Source of the DNA: Peptidiphaga gingivicola
GTDB taxonomy: Bacteria; Actinomycetota; Actinomycetes; Actinomycetales; Actinomycetaceae
NCBI RefSeq assembly: GCF_001652275.1
Contig: NZ_LVZK01000003.1
Span: 248,001-312,000 of the forward strand
DNA length: 64,000 nucleotides
Direction: 5' to 3'
The translations under genes and the position numbers were made by a program. The notes beneath the pieces are model-generated. The model was given only the letters and a program-made list of their open reading frames with translations, searched no databases and was not told the DNA's origin. Positions 1-9,442 of this stretch are shown in pieces (positions within the stretch are counted from its first letter, which is position 1; every line of letters begins with the position of its first letter).

Positions 1-13
1 CCCGCCCGCACGG

Positions 14-874
14 CTATATGTATATCGTGGTCCATTCTCCGACGGCGTCGAAGCCCACCTTGCGGTAGACGGCGACGGCGGGCTCGTTGAAGTCGTTGAC
101 GTAGAGGGAGACGGTCGAAGCGACCTTTTCCCGAATGAGGGCGACGGAGGCGGCGATCCCCGATGTGGCGATGCCGCGCCCCCTCAGATCCGGCGGCACC
201 CACACCCCTTGGATCTGCGCCACGCCGCCGGCCAAGGCGCCGACGTCGGCCTTGAAGACGACGCGCTCGCCCACGCCGTCGGCTGCGGGCGCCGTGCGAA
301 TGAACGTGTGGCCGCGCATGACGAGGCCTTCGGCTCGTCTCTCATAGGCGTTGCCAAAGGCGGTCGGGTCCTGCCCCACTTCCTCGATGTACATTGCCAC
401 GGAGGCCGGAAAGACGATGGGCATGTCTGAAAGCTCAGCCTGCCGGACAAGCGGATCCGGGGCCGTCTTGAGCCTTTCGCCCATGACCATCGAGTGCTGC
501 CGCCTGCGAATTTCACGGGCCGGCCCCCATTGGCTCTCCACCCGTTCCCACAGGCCCATCACCTGGTCGCTGGGGCCCACCATCGACGTCGCCGACCGCC
601 ACTTCCCGAGCAGCTCTTCGGCGAGGAGGTCAAGGCCCGCGGCGTCGAAGCCGAGGGGAATGACGTTGCCCCAGTCCCACGCGAACCCCGTGAGCTCGTT
701 GGCGGCGTCGAACAAGCCGATTCCCCTGTGGCCGGAAAGCCCCATGTCTTCCACGGCCACCCGCGCAAGGACCGCATCCACCGGTCTGCTTTCGAAGAAA
801 CGCAAGACTGCCTCCGCGTCGGAGGATCCGAGGGAGCGCATGCCGGGGCAGCGTTTGCGATTGAGCCAGGACAC
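14..874 (-). CDS. GNAT acetyltransferase, DUF4081-type
   Basis: Predicted 286-residue acetyltransferase with a GTG start. The C-terminal third has the GNAT acetyl-CoA loop (GVWVPPDLRGRGIATSG, R/Q-x-x-G-x-G/A type) and a closing AVAVYRKVGFDAVGEW segment typical of the fold. The N-terminal half resembles the DUF4081 domain found ahead of GNAT in actinobacterial proteins encoded next to ispG. It lies 9 bases downstream of ispG on the same strand and is probably the last gene of that transcript. The substrate is unknown; the link with ispG is conserved in actinobacteria but I know of no proven functional tie. Confidence 0.85.
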   Translation of the reverse strand: MSWLNRKRCPGMRSLGSSDAEAVLRFFESRPVDAVLARVAVEDMGLSGHRGIGLFDAANELTGFAWDWGNVIPLGFDAAGLDLLAEELLGKWRSATSMVGPSDQVMGLWERVESQWGPAREIRRRQHSMVMGERLKTAPDPLVRQAELSDMPIVFPASVAMYIEEVGQDPTAFGNAYERRAEGLVMRGHTFIRTAPAADGVGERVVFKADVGALAGGVAQIQGVWVPPDLRGRGIATSGIAASVALIREKVASTVSLYVNDFNEPAVAVYRKVGFDAVGEWTTIYI

Positions 875-883
875 GTCGACCGC

Positions 884-2041
884 TCAGAATGCCTGAACCA
901 CGGGCTTGTCGCCTTCGGCGGCCTCGCCCATTTCCTCAGCCATCTCGTTGGCGTACTTCAGCAGGGTCTCGACGATCTGGTCTTCAGGGACCGTCTCGAC
1001 CACCTGTCCGTGCACGAAGATCTGGCCCTTGCCGTTTCCCGAGGCGCAGCCGAGGTCGGCTTCGCGCGCCTCTCCGGGCCCGTTGACGACGCAGCCCATG
1101 ACGGCCACCCGCAGCGGCGCCTTGACGTCCTTGAGCCCTTCCTCGACGGATTCGGCGAGCGTCCACACGTCCACCTGGGCGCGCCCGCACGAGGGACAGG
1201 AGACGATCTCGAGCTTGCGCGGACGCAGCCCCATGAATTCGAGGAGCTTGGATCCGACCTTCACCTCTTCGACGGGAGGCGCCGAGAGGGAGACGCGGAT
1301 CGTGTCGCCGATCCCCTGCGCCAGGAGCGTGCCGAAGGCAGCGGCGGATTTGATGGTTCCCTGGAAGGCGGGGCCCGCCTCGGTGACGCCGAGATGGAGG
1401 GGCCAGTCGCCTCGCTCGGCAAGCATCTGGTAGGCCCGCACCATCGTGACGACGTCGTGGTGCTTGACCGAAATCTTGAAGTCGCGGAAACCGCATTCCT
1501 CGAAGAGGGATGCCTCCCAGACGGCGGATTCGACGAGCGCCTCCGGGGTGGCGGAGCCGTATTTTTTGAGCAGCCGCGGGTCGAGCGACCCAGCGTTGAC
1601 GCCGATGCGAAGGGAGACGCCGCAGTCCGAGGCGGCCTTGCAGATGTCGGCGACCTTGTCGTCGAACTTCCTTATGTTTCCGGGGTTGACCCGAACGGCC
1701 CCGCATCCGGCCTCAATGGCGGCGAAAACGTACTTGGGCTGGAAGTGAATGTCCGCTATGACGGGGATTCTGGACTGCTGGGCTATGATCTTCAGCGCGG
1801 AGGCGTCTTTGTCCGTGGGGCACGCAACGCGGACGATGTCGCACCCGGCGGCCGTGAGCTCGGCGATCTGCTGGAGGGTCGAGCCGATGTCGTGGGTCTT
1901 CGTCGTGGTCATCGACTGCACTGAAATCGGGGCGTCGCCGCCGACGGCGACGCCCCCGACCTGGATCTGACGCGTGCGCTTCCTCGGGGAGAGGACATTG
2001 AGCTCGGGGCGCAGGCCCGGCATGCCAAGGTCAACAATCAC
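884..2041 (-). CDS. ispG: 4-hydroxy-3-methylbut-2-en-1-yl diphosphate synthase (flavodoxin)
   Basis: 385-residue cytosolic Fe-S enzyme of the MEP pathway that reductively converts MEcPP to HMBPP. The N-terminus ([21 protein letters not shown]) and [14 protein letters not shown] match the family. The C-terminal cluster ligands are visible as SCPSCGR and [11 protein letters not shown]. The GTG start at 2041 is chosen because it gives the family's normal N-terminus. dxr of the same pathway lies about 3.8 kb upstream on this strand; in most actinobacteria ispG directly follows the M50 protease gene, but here membrane-protein genes intervene. Confidence 0.97.
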   Translation of the reverse strand: MIVDLGMPGLRPELNVLSPRKRTRQIQVGGVAVGGDAPISVQSMTTTKTHDIGSTLQQIAELTAAGCDIVRVACPTDKDASALKIIAQQSRIPVIADIHFQPKYVFAAIEAGCGAVRVNPGNIRKFDDKVADICKAASDCGVSLRIGVNAGSLDPRLLKKYGSATPEALVESAVWEASLFEECGFRDFKISVKHHDVVTMVRAYQMLAERGDWPLHLGVTEAGPAFQGTIKSAAAFGTLLAQGIGDTIRVSLSAPPVEEVKVGSKLLEFMGLRPRKLEIVSCPSCGRAQVDVWTLAESVEEGLKDVKAPLRVAVMGCVVNGPGEAREADLGCASGNGKGQIFVHGQVVETVPEDQIVETLLKYANEMAEEMGEAAEGDKPVVQAF

Positions 2042-2120
2042 GCGTCCAAGTATCCCACGTGAACCGCGACGATGTGATCTCGGGCCTGTCTGTGTGACGG
2101 GAGAATCAGCCGCTGCGACT

Positions 2121-3185
2121 TCACTCGCCGTGTGTGAAAGCCCGCGCCGGCTTGACGAAGGCCAGGCTCACGGCCGCCGCGAGCAGACTCAACCCTCCCG
2201 CGATGAGCGAAACGGAGACGAGGAAGAAGCTCACGCTCGTCGGCACTCCGATGTTGTCCAAAATCGAGGGATGGTCCTCTGCGCCGTCGTTCTCATACAT
2301 GCTCAGTCCGTAAAGGATCGCGCTTGCGTAGACGGCCGTCAAAAAAACGGCCGTCGGAGCCGGCATTGCGCGCGCGACGTCGTTCGAACGCTTCATTCGC
2401 GAATGCGTGACGATCCGCACGAGCAGAAGGCCGAAAAGCGCGATCGGGGAAAGGAACAGAACGCCGATGAAAACCATCCAGCCTTTTTTGCACACGCCTC
2501 CGGGCATAAGCGTGATCGCCGCGACGACGCCGAGCATCATCAAGCCTTGGCGCCTGTAGACGAAGCGTCGAAGCCCGGGCATGGCGGGGCCGCCTCCCCT
2601 TCTTTGCCTGCTCGGCGGGCCAGGCTGGCCTCGCACGGGCGGGGTCGATTTTCCGGCCCCGTCGGCTGTCGGCTCGCTCGCCAGGGCGGATGCGACCGCC
2701 GCAAGGAGCAAAACGACCATGACCGGGGCGGTGAGACGAAGAGCCGCGCCGCGGTCGAGTCCGCGCACGTGAAAAAGCCTTGTGCCGAAGGCTAGGCAGA
2801 CAACGACGAAGGACGCGCAGGCGCAGTAGGCGACAAGACAGGCGGCCGTCGGCCTTCCCAAACCGAGAACCCCGATTTTGCGGGCTTTTGTCGCGCTTGC
2901 AATCCAGGCCGCCGTCTGCCCGATGAGCATGGTCAGGGCCATACCCAGAACCATGGCGACGTCGGAGGAGTCCCCGGTTGCCGCGTACGCCGCGTAGTAC
3001 GAGGCGAGGCAAGCCAGCGGCACGACGAAGGCCAAAATGCCCTGCAGCCGATACAGGCCGTACATGCTGCCGAGCGTCGGCCGTTCCTCTCGGTCTGGAA
3101 GGCTCTCGCCCCCCTTCTCTTGGCAGGGCGCAGGCCCATGGGGCGCATTCGGGTCTCCGGCGGAGCTGCTTGTATCGTCGGGCAT
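2121..3185 (-). CDS. Multi-pass membrane protein, paralog A
   Basis: 354-residue protein with about eight hydrophobic segments, for example [34 protein letters not shown] and [20 protein letters not shown]. The start at 3185 has a clear AGGAG upstream; the reading frame runs further 5' but without comparable coding character. Its C-terminal part ([25 protein letters not shown]) is similar to the next gene (SMGGFGGEGSHPPFLRRIGFS) and to the fragment at 4137, so the three are paralogs. Function unknown. The family sits between rseP and ispG, which are usually adjacent. Confidence 0.7.
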   Translation of the reverse strand: MPDDTSSSAGDPNAPHGPAPCQEKGGESLPDREERPTLGSMYGLYRLQGILAFVVPLACLASYYAAYAATGDSSDVAMVLGMALTMLIGQTAAWIASATKARKIGVLGLGRPTAACLVAYCACASFVVVCLAFGTRLFHVRGLDRGAALRLTAPVMVVLLLAAVASALASEPTADGAGKSTPPVRGQPGPPSRQRRGGGPAMPGLRRFVYRRQGLMMLGVVAAITLMPGGVCKKGWMVFIGVLFLSPIALFGLLLVRIVTHSRMKRSNDVARAMPAPTAVFLTAVYASAILYGLSMYENDGAEDHPSILDNIGVPTSVSFFLVSVSLIAGGLSLLAAAVSLAFVKPARAFTHGE

Positions 3186-3273
3186 GTTTATAACTCCTGC
3201 CTTCCGCCTTGGACGAAGGAGGGCAGCGCAGTGTTTTTCTGCACTTACCCTCGCGCTCGCAAGCATCCAGCGC

Positions 3274-3984
3274 CTACGAGGATATGAATGGACTTCCGTC
3301 GCCGTCAAGAGTTCCGCGCTCGGAAACCTTCCGGTCAACGAGAACAGACTTTTCCTTATCAGGCTTCTTCGGAGTGTCGCAAAACGACGTCGCCAGCGCC
3401 AAGAGCAGGGAGAAGACGCCGAAATAGACGCTGAAAACGGCCACGGACATCGAGGTTTCAAAAGAGAAGCCGATTCTGCGGAGGAAAGGCGGATGGCTTC
3501 CTTCCCCGCCGAATCCTCCCATGCTGAGCGCGTAGGCGAATACACAGAGATAGTAAGAGCACAGAAAGGTCGATACGACGTAGCCGAGTGCAAAGACGCC
3601 GCTGGAGATGGCGCGCACCATCGTCACAATGAAAATCAGCATTTGAGCAAGAAGCATCACGGGAAGAAACAAGCAAATCGCGATCATGTCGATCGCAACG
3701 TCGTTTCCTGACCATTTCGGCACCAAAATCGTCAAAAAGGGCGCAAAATAGATCATCGCAATTTGGAAGAAAAGCATGAACCGAACGAACCATCCCGGCG
3801 TTCGGGGCTCGGGCTCGGTGCGCGCGGCAGCTCGTTTTCCAGCGATCGCCGACATCCTTCTTCCGCGTCCGCCCTTTCTTTCTGCACGCAGACGGTTTGG
3901 TTTGTTTTGGGCCTCTTTCTTGCGTTCTTTCTGCAGAAAAACGCCCAGCAGATCGCCGAAGGCGTCGTCGGCGCGATCGTCCAT
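3274..3984 (-). CDS. Multi-pass membrane protein, paralog B
   Basis: 236-residue protein. A basic N-terminal region of about 65 residues precedes four hydrophobic segments (FVRFMLFFQIAMIYFAPFL, ICLFLPVMLLAQMLIFIVTM, SSGVFALGYVVSTFLCSYYL, FSVYFGVFSLLLALATSF). A GAGGGA lies 8 bases before the ATG at 3984. It shares the motif YALSMGG..HPPFLRRIGFSFETSMS with paralog A and with the fragment upstream. Function unknown. The lower GC of its membrane segments relative to the core genes may only reflect hydrophobic codon use. Confidence 0.65.
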   Translation of the reverse strand: MDDRADDAFGDLLGVFLQKERKKEAQNKPNRLRAERKGGRGRRMSAIAGKRAAARTEPEPRTPGWFVRFMLFFQIAMIYFAPFLTILVPKWSGNDVAIDMIAICLFLPVMLLAQMLIFIVTMVRAISSGVFALGYVVSTFLCSYYLCVFAYALSMGGFGGEGSHPPFLRRIGFSFETSMSVAVFSVYFGVFSLLLALATSFCDTPKKPDKEKSVLVDRKVSERGTLDGDGSPFISS

Positions 3985-4136
3985 TTGCCCGTTCCCTCGC
4001 TCTCGTTTCTGTCAGGTACCTCCGGCTTTCGTCTCGGCTCGAGCGTCTGCCCAGCGGGCCCGGACGGGACCGCGAGATCACCGGTTTTCCATGTCCGAGG
4101 CCTCTCCCGGGTCCGCGTCTTTCAGGTCCGCGCCTC

Positions 4137-4442
4137 CTATGTCGGAGCGTCCCGTGTGCACGCGCGCCTGGCGCCCAAAGTCCCCGGCCCGTCGGCCAGC
4201 GAAACCATCGGCGTCACAAGCAACATGACGGCGCCGACTAGCGCGGCAAGGTCGACGAGCGAAGCGTTCGTCCCGCTCGAGACTCCCATTCTCATGAGAA
4301 ACGACGGATGCGCGTTCACGTCGTCGGTCTCCGCAGCGGACAGAATGTAAAGGACGACGCGGCGGCGAAAGCGCTTCGGCTCGAAGACGACGTCGCGAAC
4401 GCGGCGTCGGCGCCAAAACGCCGTCACCGTCAAAACTATCAC
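4137..4442 (-). pseudogene. Truncated third paralog of the membrane-protein family
   Basis: A 101-codon frame opened by GTG that lines up only with the C-terminal third of paralog A: VVLYILSAAETDDVNAHPSFLMRMGVS matches [26 protein letters not shown], followed by a hydrophobic LVGAVMLLVTPMVSL. The region that should encode the earlier membrane segments is absent, because the rseP stop lies only 62 bases upstream. I read it as a 5'-truncated gene copy; a short functional one- or two-helix protein is the alternative. Confidence 0.5.
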
Positions 4443-4503
4443 CGAAGCGATGCGCCCGCCTGCGTTTTCAAGAGGAGACTCGGAGCAGGGCGGAGCGGGC
4501 CGG

Positions 4504-5805
4504 CTACAGAAGCTTGACCGGGTTGACGACGTCGGCCACGACGAGGACGACGGTCATGGCGATGAAGGCGATCGCGACGGCGTAGCTGAGAGGCATGAGA
4601 CGCGCGGTGTCGATCGGGCCCGGGTCGGGGCGTCTGCGCCTTCGGGCGATCGATCGCCGCAGCCCCTCGAATGTGGCGCCGGCCAAATGCCCGCCGTCGA
4701 GCGGAAGGAGGGGGATGAGGTTGAAGATGAAGAGCGTCATGTTGAGCGAGCCGATCAGCAAGAGGAGATCGCCGAGGCGCGCCGGCCAGTCGTAGGACTT
4801 TGCCTGCACCGAGGCAATGTCCCCCGCCAGATCGGCGACGCCGACGATTCCTACGACGCCCGAGGCGGATCGCTCTTCCCCCGTCACGACGCTTCGGGCG
4901 GTTTGCCACAGACCCACGGGAAGCCGAGCGAGCGCTTTGGCCGTCCCTTCCGCCTGCTCAAGGGCCATCCCGGGAACCCGCGCCAGGGAGTCGGATCGGC
5001 GTTCGTGCGTGGGAGAAATGCCGACGTAGGGCTTGATCTCGTAGACCGTTTCCCCCCGGGCGTCTTTGACGGCCTTCCCGGAGGCGTCGGTCTTCGGCCG
5101 TTTCGTCGCGATCGGGGCGATGCTCAGCGTCGTCGTCGCGCCGCCGCGCCGGACGACGACGTCGGCCTTGTCGGTGCCGCCCTCGGCGATCGCCGCCTGG
5201 ATATCTTTCCAATCCTTGACGGCGCGTCCGCCCCAGGAGGTGATTTCGTCGCCCGCGCGCAGCCCCGCCTCAGCCGCCGGCGACTTGGGGTCCGAGGCCG
5301 CGCACTCGGATTTCTGGGTCACGCACGGCACGACTTTCCCAACCGTCGATGTGGCTTTGGGAAGCCCGATCCCGCATACGACGATCGTCAGGCACACGAA
5401 GCACAGGACGAGGTTCGTCAACGGCCCGCCGAACATGACGACGAGCTTCTTCGGAGCCGAAAGCCGCCAAAACGCCTGGGACTCTTCGCCCGGTCCGATT
5501 TCGGAGGCGCTTTCGCGGCGCGCCTCTTCGGCCAGCGTGAGCTTGCCCCGCCTGTCGAGCTCTTTGCGCCCGGGCCTGCCCGGCGGAATCATGCCCGCGA
5601 TCTTCACAAATCCGCCCAGGGGCAGCGCCTTGATCCCGTATTCCGTTCCGCCGGCTTTCTTCGACCACAGGGTGGGGCCGAAGCCGATGAAGTACTGGGA
5701 GACCTTCACCCCGAACTTCTTGGCGGGGATCATATGGCCGAGTTCGTGGATTCCCACCGAAATCAGCAAGCCCAATACAAGGAAGAGGATTCCCAGGATT
5801 GACAT
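4504..5805 (-). CDS. Site-2 intramembrane zinc protease (M50, RseP/RIP1 family)
   Basis: 433 residues. HELGH at residues 20-24 inside the first membrane helix gives the two zinc histidines and the catalytic glutamate. A PDZ-like domain lies mid-protein (AEAGLRAGDEITSWGG). The third zinc ligand motif is PLLPLDGGH near the C-terminus. The family cleaves anti-sigma factors and other membrane substrates; in mycobacteria it is Rip1. The ATG at 5805 overlaps the dxr stop by one base (TGATG), indicating translational coupling; the longer upstream frame lies wholly inside dxr and is not used. Confidence 0.95.
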   Translation of the reverse strand: MSILGILFLVLGLLISVGIHELGHMIPAKKFGVKVSQYFIGFGPTLWSKKAGGTEYGIKALPLGGFVKIAGMIPPGRPGRKELDRRGKLTLAEEARRESASEIGPGEESQAFWRLSAPKKLVVMFGGPLTNLVLCFVCLTIVVCGIGLPKATSTVGKVVPCVTQKSECAASDPKSPAAEAGLRAGDEITSWGGRAVKDWKDIQAAIAEGGTDKADVVVRRGGATTTLSIAPIATKRPKTDASGKAVKDARGETVYEIKPYVGISPTHERRSDSLARVPGMALEQAEGTAKALARLPVGLWQTARSVVTGEERSASGVVGIVGVADLAGDIASVQAKSYDWPARLGDLLLLIGSLNMTLFIFNLIPLLPLDGGHLAGATFEGLRRSIARRRRRPDPGPIDTARLMPLSYAVAIAFIAMTVVLVVADVVNPVKLL

Positions 5806-7157
5806 CAAACTCCCATCGTCTCGCGGGCGCGGGCGCGGGCCCATCGGTCGGCCTCGAGCACGCTTTCGTAACTCGGCTCGTCGATTGCTTCGAAAGCCTC
5901 CAACACATCGGCGACGGTGTCGACGATGGCGAGGTAGGAGAGCCGCCCGCGCAGGAAGGCTTCGACGCATTCCTCGTTGGCGGCGTTGAAGACGGCGGGG
6001 TGCAGCGGCGACTGCACAAGCGCGGCTCGCGCCAGGCCGATTGCGGGAAAGGTCTCGTCGTCAAGCGGCTCGAACGTCCACGCTGCCGGCTTGTCCCAGT
6101 CGTTCGCGGGGACGACGTCGGCAAGCCGCCGCGGCCAGGACAGGCCGAGCGCGATGGGAAGCCTCATGTCCGGCGGCGACGCCTGGGCGATCGTCGATCC
6201 GTCGCGGAATTCGACCATCGAGTGCACCACGGATTGGGGGTGGACGACGGGGACGATGTCGTCGGGGGCGACGTCGAAAAGGTAGGCCGCCTCGATGAGC
6301 TCGAGGGCCTTGTTCATGAGTGTCGAGGAGTTGACCGTCACGACCGGCCCCATGTTCCACGTCGGATGGGCGAGCGCCTCCTCCGCGGTGACGCGGGCCA
6401 GTTCGGCTCTTGTCTTGCCTCGGAAAGGCCCGCCGGAAGCCGTCAGGACGATCCGCCGCACTTCCGTCGAACCGTCGACGACGGGGCTCGTCAGGCCTTT
6501 GCGATGCCGCCCGGACGAGAGGGCTTGAGCTATGGCCGAATGCTCCGAGTCCACGGGGACGATCTGGCCCGGCCGGACCGTCGCCTGCCCGACGAGGGGG
6601 CCTCCGACGACGAGGGACTCCTTGTTGGCCAGGGCCAGCGTCGCTCCCGACCGCAGCGCCGCGAGGGTGGGCGCCAGGCCGATCGAACCAGTGACGCCGT
6701 TGAGGACCACGTCGTCCTCCCCCGCCATGGAGGCTATCGCCGACATCGCCGACGGGCCGGAGACGATTTCCGGCAGTCGGCCGACGCCGCCGGGACTGCG
6801 GGCCGGCTCGGCGACGGCCCCGGCCGAATCGGCGGTGAAAGGGCCGGCGTCCGCTCGTGCGGAGGACGAATCATCGGCCGAGGGGCGTGCTGCACCGCAC
6901 GCGTCGGACCAGCTTCCGGCGGGGGCATAGGCCGAAAGCGCCTTTGCGAGGGCTGCCTCCGCGGCCGGATCGGCGACCGCCACGGCCTTCGCACCGAATT
7001 GCACGGCCTGGCGGGCAAGCAGATCGACGTTTCCTCCGCCCGCTCCGAGTGCGAGAATGCGGAAATCCTCCGGGTTCCGCGCGACGACGTCGAGCGCCTG
7101 CGTACCGATGGAACCGGTGGACCCCAAAAGAACCACCCCGCGCTGTGAACCCGCCAT
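5805..7157 (-). CDS. dxr: 1-deoxy-D-xylulose 5-phosphate reductoisomerase
   Basis: 450-residue enzyme converting DXP to MEP with NADPH, the first committed MEP-pathway step. Visible are the NADPH loop GSTGSIGTQ, the metal/substrate region TASGGPFRG and SLMNKALELIEA. At 450 residues it is about 50 longer than usual: a Ser/Ala/Gly-rich insertion (about residues 90-135, with AGSWSDACGAARPSADDSSS and neighbours) sits in a surface region of the N-terminal domain. The ATG at 7157 shares one base with the stop of the preceding DivIVA-repeat gene. Confidence 0.95.
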   Translation of the reverse strand: MAGSQRGVVLLGSTGSIGTQALDVVARNPEDFRILALGAGGGNVDLLARQAVQFGAKAVAVADPAAEAALAKALSAYAPAGSWSDACGAARPSADDSSSARADAGPFTADSAGAVAEPARSPGGVGRLPEIVSGPSAMSAIASMAGEDDVVLNGVTGSIGLAPTLAALRSGATLALANKESLVVGGPLVGQATVRPGQIVPVDSEHSAIAQALSSGRHRKGLTSPVVDGSTEVRRIVLTASGGPFRGKTRAELARVTAEEALAHPTWNMGPVVTVNSSTLMNKALELIEAAYLFDVAPDDIVPVVHPQSVVHSMVEFRDGSTIAQASPPDMRLPIALGLSWPRRLADVVPANDWDKPAAWTFEPLDDETFPAIGLARAALVQSPLHPAVFNAANEECVEAFLRGRLSYLAIVDTVADVLEAFEAIDEPSYESVLEADRWARARARETMGV

Positions 7158-7705
7158 CACTCGACTGACAGGAGAACGCTCGCGGCGCGTTCGAGGTAGA
7201 CGTCGACGACCGACTCGTCGTAAGCGTGATTGTCCTTCGCGGAGCCGAAGACGGCTTCGCGCACCTCGCGCGCCGACAGATCGGTTTTTCCGTCGAAGTA
7301 GTCGGAGAGCCTGTCGATGAGTTCGTCGACCTCGATCTTCGAGTAGCCCCACCCGTCTGCCTCGCGGAATCTGCGGCCCACCGGGCGCAAAAGACGCGGG
7401 TAGAGGCTCTTGGCGTCCTGATATGTGGTGTTCAGCCAGGCTTTCTCGCCCCGGTCCGCAACGACCAAGGCCCTCCGCTTTTGGACGAAGGCGGCCTCCA
7501 GCCTGTCGAGCGCGTCGTCGATCTCAGCGGGCACGTATCCGCCGCGCGCCCTGCTGAAGGCGGCGTTTCGCACGGTGTTCTCGTCGAAAGCCGGAGTCAG
7601 CGGCCCGTTGTAGGCATCCTTCGCCCTGCGGAGGAAATCATCGACTTCCTCGATGTCGTATCCCTTGTCGAAGATACCAACCGTGCGAAACGGTCTGTCC
7701 TTCAT
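7157..7705 (-). CDS. DivIVA-domain repeat protein
   Basis: 182 residues made of about four repeats of the DivIVA N-terminal motif: [61 protein letters not shown] and [14 protein letters not shown]. No long coiled coil follows, unlike true DivIVA/Wag31. Its ATG overlaps the rlmN stop (ATGA) and its stop overlaps dxr, so it is tightly built into the operon. A membrane-curvature or scaffold role is only inferred from the domain name. Confidence 0.8.
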   Translation of the reverse strand: MKDRPFRTVGIFDKGYDIEEVDDFLRRAKDAYNGPLTPAFDENTVRNAAFSRARGGYVPAEIDDALDRLEAAFVQKRRALVVADRGEKAWLNTTYQDAKSLYPRLLRPVGRRFREADGWGYSKIEVDELIDRLSDYFDGKTDLSAREVREAVFGSAKDNHAYDESVVDVYLERAASVLLSVE

Positions 7706-8982
7706 CGCAAAACCCCCTTCGGTCCGTCCGCCCCCGACCCGCGCCTGACGAGCTCGGCGGCCTCGGCGGCCTTGGCCGCCCTTGCAGAAGATCGCGTGAC
7801 TTCAGCTGCCAACTGTCCGCAGGCGCCGTCAATGTCCGATCCGCGCGTGTCACGTATCGTCGTCGGGATGCCCGCGTCCAGCAAAGTCTGTACAAAAGTA
7901 TTCTGGGCCTCAGGGGTGCTCGCAGTCCAAATGGAGCCGGGAGTCGGATTGAGGGGAATGGGGTTGACGTGCGCCCACCCTCGGCCACGACGGTTGAGCT
8001 CGTCGGCCAACAGCTGCGCGCGCCACTTGTGGTCGTTCATGTCCCGGATGAGGGCGTATTCGACGGAGACGCGACGGCCCGTCTTGGCGAAATAGGAACG
8101 GGCGGCGTCGAGCAGTCGACCCACGTTGAATCGCGAGTTGATGGGAATCAGGGGGTCGCGAAGCTCGTTGTCGGGCGCGTGGAGGGAGATCGCCAACGTC
8201 ACGGGCATGCCCTGCTCGGCGAGCTTCTCGATGAGCGGCGCCATTCCCACGGTTGAAACCGTGACGTTGCGGGCAGACAGGCCGAAGCCGGCGGGCGAAG
8301 GCTCAATGATCCGCCGGAGGGCTTTGAGCACCTGTTTCCAATTCGCAAGGGGCTCGCCCATGCCCATGAACACGACGTTGGTCAGGCGGCACGGTTCGCC
8401 GAGGTCGCCTCGCGCGGCGGCGAGCATTCCGCAGCGGACCTGTTCGACGATCTCCCCCGCGGACAGGTTGCGCGTGAGCCCTCCTTGACCCGTTGCGCAG
8501 AACGGACACGCCATCCCGCATCCGGCCTGGGAGGAAATGCACAGAGTTGCCCTGTCGGGGTATTTCATGAGCACCGTTTCGACCATTGCGCCGTCGAACA
8601 TCCGCCAAAGCGATTTGATCGTGAGACCCCGGTCCGCGGTCAGGTCGCGGACTTTCGTCAGCAACGGAGGAAGAAACGTTGACACGAGCTCCTCGCGCCC
8701 CCGCGCGGGAAGGTCGGTCATTCGCTCCGGGTCGACGTCGAAATGCTCGAAGTAGTGTCTCGACAGCTGATCGGCTCGAAAAGCCGGAAAGCCCGCCTTT
8801 GCCACCCTGTCTTTCCTCTCGGCGACGTCAAGGTCCGCCAAGTGTTCGGGCGGCTTGCCCCTGCGCGCCTCCGCGAACGAGAGCAGCGGACGCGGCCCCG
8901 ATTCGACGGCGGGCATGACTTGGCGGCCGCCGCGGCCAGGCGCGTTTTGGCTCGATTGAGCCTGGGATGGTGGTGGCGTCAT
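7702..8982 (-). CDS. rlmN: 23S rRNA (adenine-2503)/tRNA (adenine-37) methyltransferase
   Basis: 426-residue radical-SAM enzyme. The cluster motif CGMACPFC (C-x3-C-x2-C) is present in [40 protein letters not shown], the acceptor-side segment [13 protein letters not shown] and the C-terminal [14 protein letters not shown] with its catalytic cysteine are all seen. It methylates C2 of A2503 in 23S rRNA and A37 in some tRNAs. It heads the rlmN-DivIVA-dxr-M50 cluster and is preceded by 460 bases of non-coding DNA holding its probable promoter. Confidence 0.97.
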   Translation of the reverse strand: MTPPPSQAQSSQNAPGRGGRQVMPAVESGPRPLLSFAEARRGKPPEHLADLDVAERKDRVAKAGFPAFRADQLSRHYFEHFDVDPERMTDLPARGREELVSTFLPPLLTKVRDLTADRGLTIKSLWRMFDGAMVETVLMKYPDRATLCISSQAGCGMACPFCATGQGGLTRNLSAGEIVEQVRCGMLAAARGDLGEPCRLTNVVFMGMGEPLANWKQVLKALRRIIEPSPAGFGLSARNVTVSTVGMAPLIEKLAEQGMPVTLAISLHAPDNELRDPLIPINSRFNVGRLLDAARSYFAKTGRRVSVEYALIRDMNDHKWRAQLLADELNRRGRGWAHVNPIPLNPTPGSIWTASTPEAQNTFVQTLLDAGIPTTIRDTRGSDIDGACGQLAAEVTRSSARAAKAAEAAELVRRGSGADGPKGVLR

Positions 8983-9147
8983 AACTCGCCCATTCTCTCA
9001 CGGTAGGCTCGTTCGTTCGCAACGGCTCGGCTGTCGAATGAGGCACGTTGCGTAGAACGAATCAAGATTCTGTGCAGGCGGGTGCAACGGAAAATTGCGC
9101 GCCCTTCCGCCGGTGAGCGAGGCTTGCGAAGGGCTGGACCGTCTGCC

Positions 9148-9198
9148 GTATGGGGATTACGTACTATATGGGGATTGAGTACTGTATGAGGTTGTTTC
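9148..9198. repeat. Short tandem repeat, ~18 bp x 2.5
   Basis: GTATGGGGATTACGTAC, then TATATGGGGATTGAGTAC, then a degraded TGTATGAGGTTGTTTC. The repeated core is TATGGGGATT-N2-GTAC. It lies about 165-215 bases upstream of rlmN. It could be a protein-binding array or simple slippage. Confidence 0.55.
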
Positions 9199-9350
9199 GT
9201 CGGCGTCTCCAACCCGCCGACGGAACAGAGCATATCAGATTACGAGATCGTTATATTACCTGATCGTCGTATTGTTTCCCACAAGAGATTGGCTTGCCGA
9301 ACCGCAGGAAATGTGCCTTGCTGCAGAGCACAGGCATTTCGACGCCGGAT

Positions 9351-9371
9351 GGCCTGCCCGGCAGGCAGGCC
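9351..9371 (-). terminator. Hairpin downstream of cdsA
   Basis: GGCCTGCC and GGCAGGCC form a perfect 8-bp stem around a 5-base loop, about 70 bases past the cdsA stop on the transcribed strand. There is no strong U-tract, so it may only protect the 3' end. Confidence 0.4.
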
Positions 9372-9442
9372 GAGCCCGAGGCAAATGCAAGGGTCCGCGG
9401 ATCAAGGGCATGGCAGGTCAAGGGCATGGCGAGTCAACGGCG

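Larger units (their letters stand above)
8983..9442. other. Non-coding gap upstream of rlmN
   Basis: No gene is supported here. It separates the cdsA stop from the rlmN start, so it should hold the rlmN promoter and the end of the pyrH-frr-cdsA transcript. It contains an 18-base near-repeat (9148-9198), a hairpin with an 8-bp stem (9351-9371) and a 13-base direct repeat TCAAGGGCATGGC near 9403-9430. The part around 9180-9290 is AT-richer than the surrounding DNA. Confidence 0.6.

Noticed and set aside
494-1924. 476-codon plus-strand open frame
   Set aside because: Antisense to ispG and the GNAT gene; Gly/Asp/Arg-rich with no domain.
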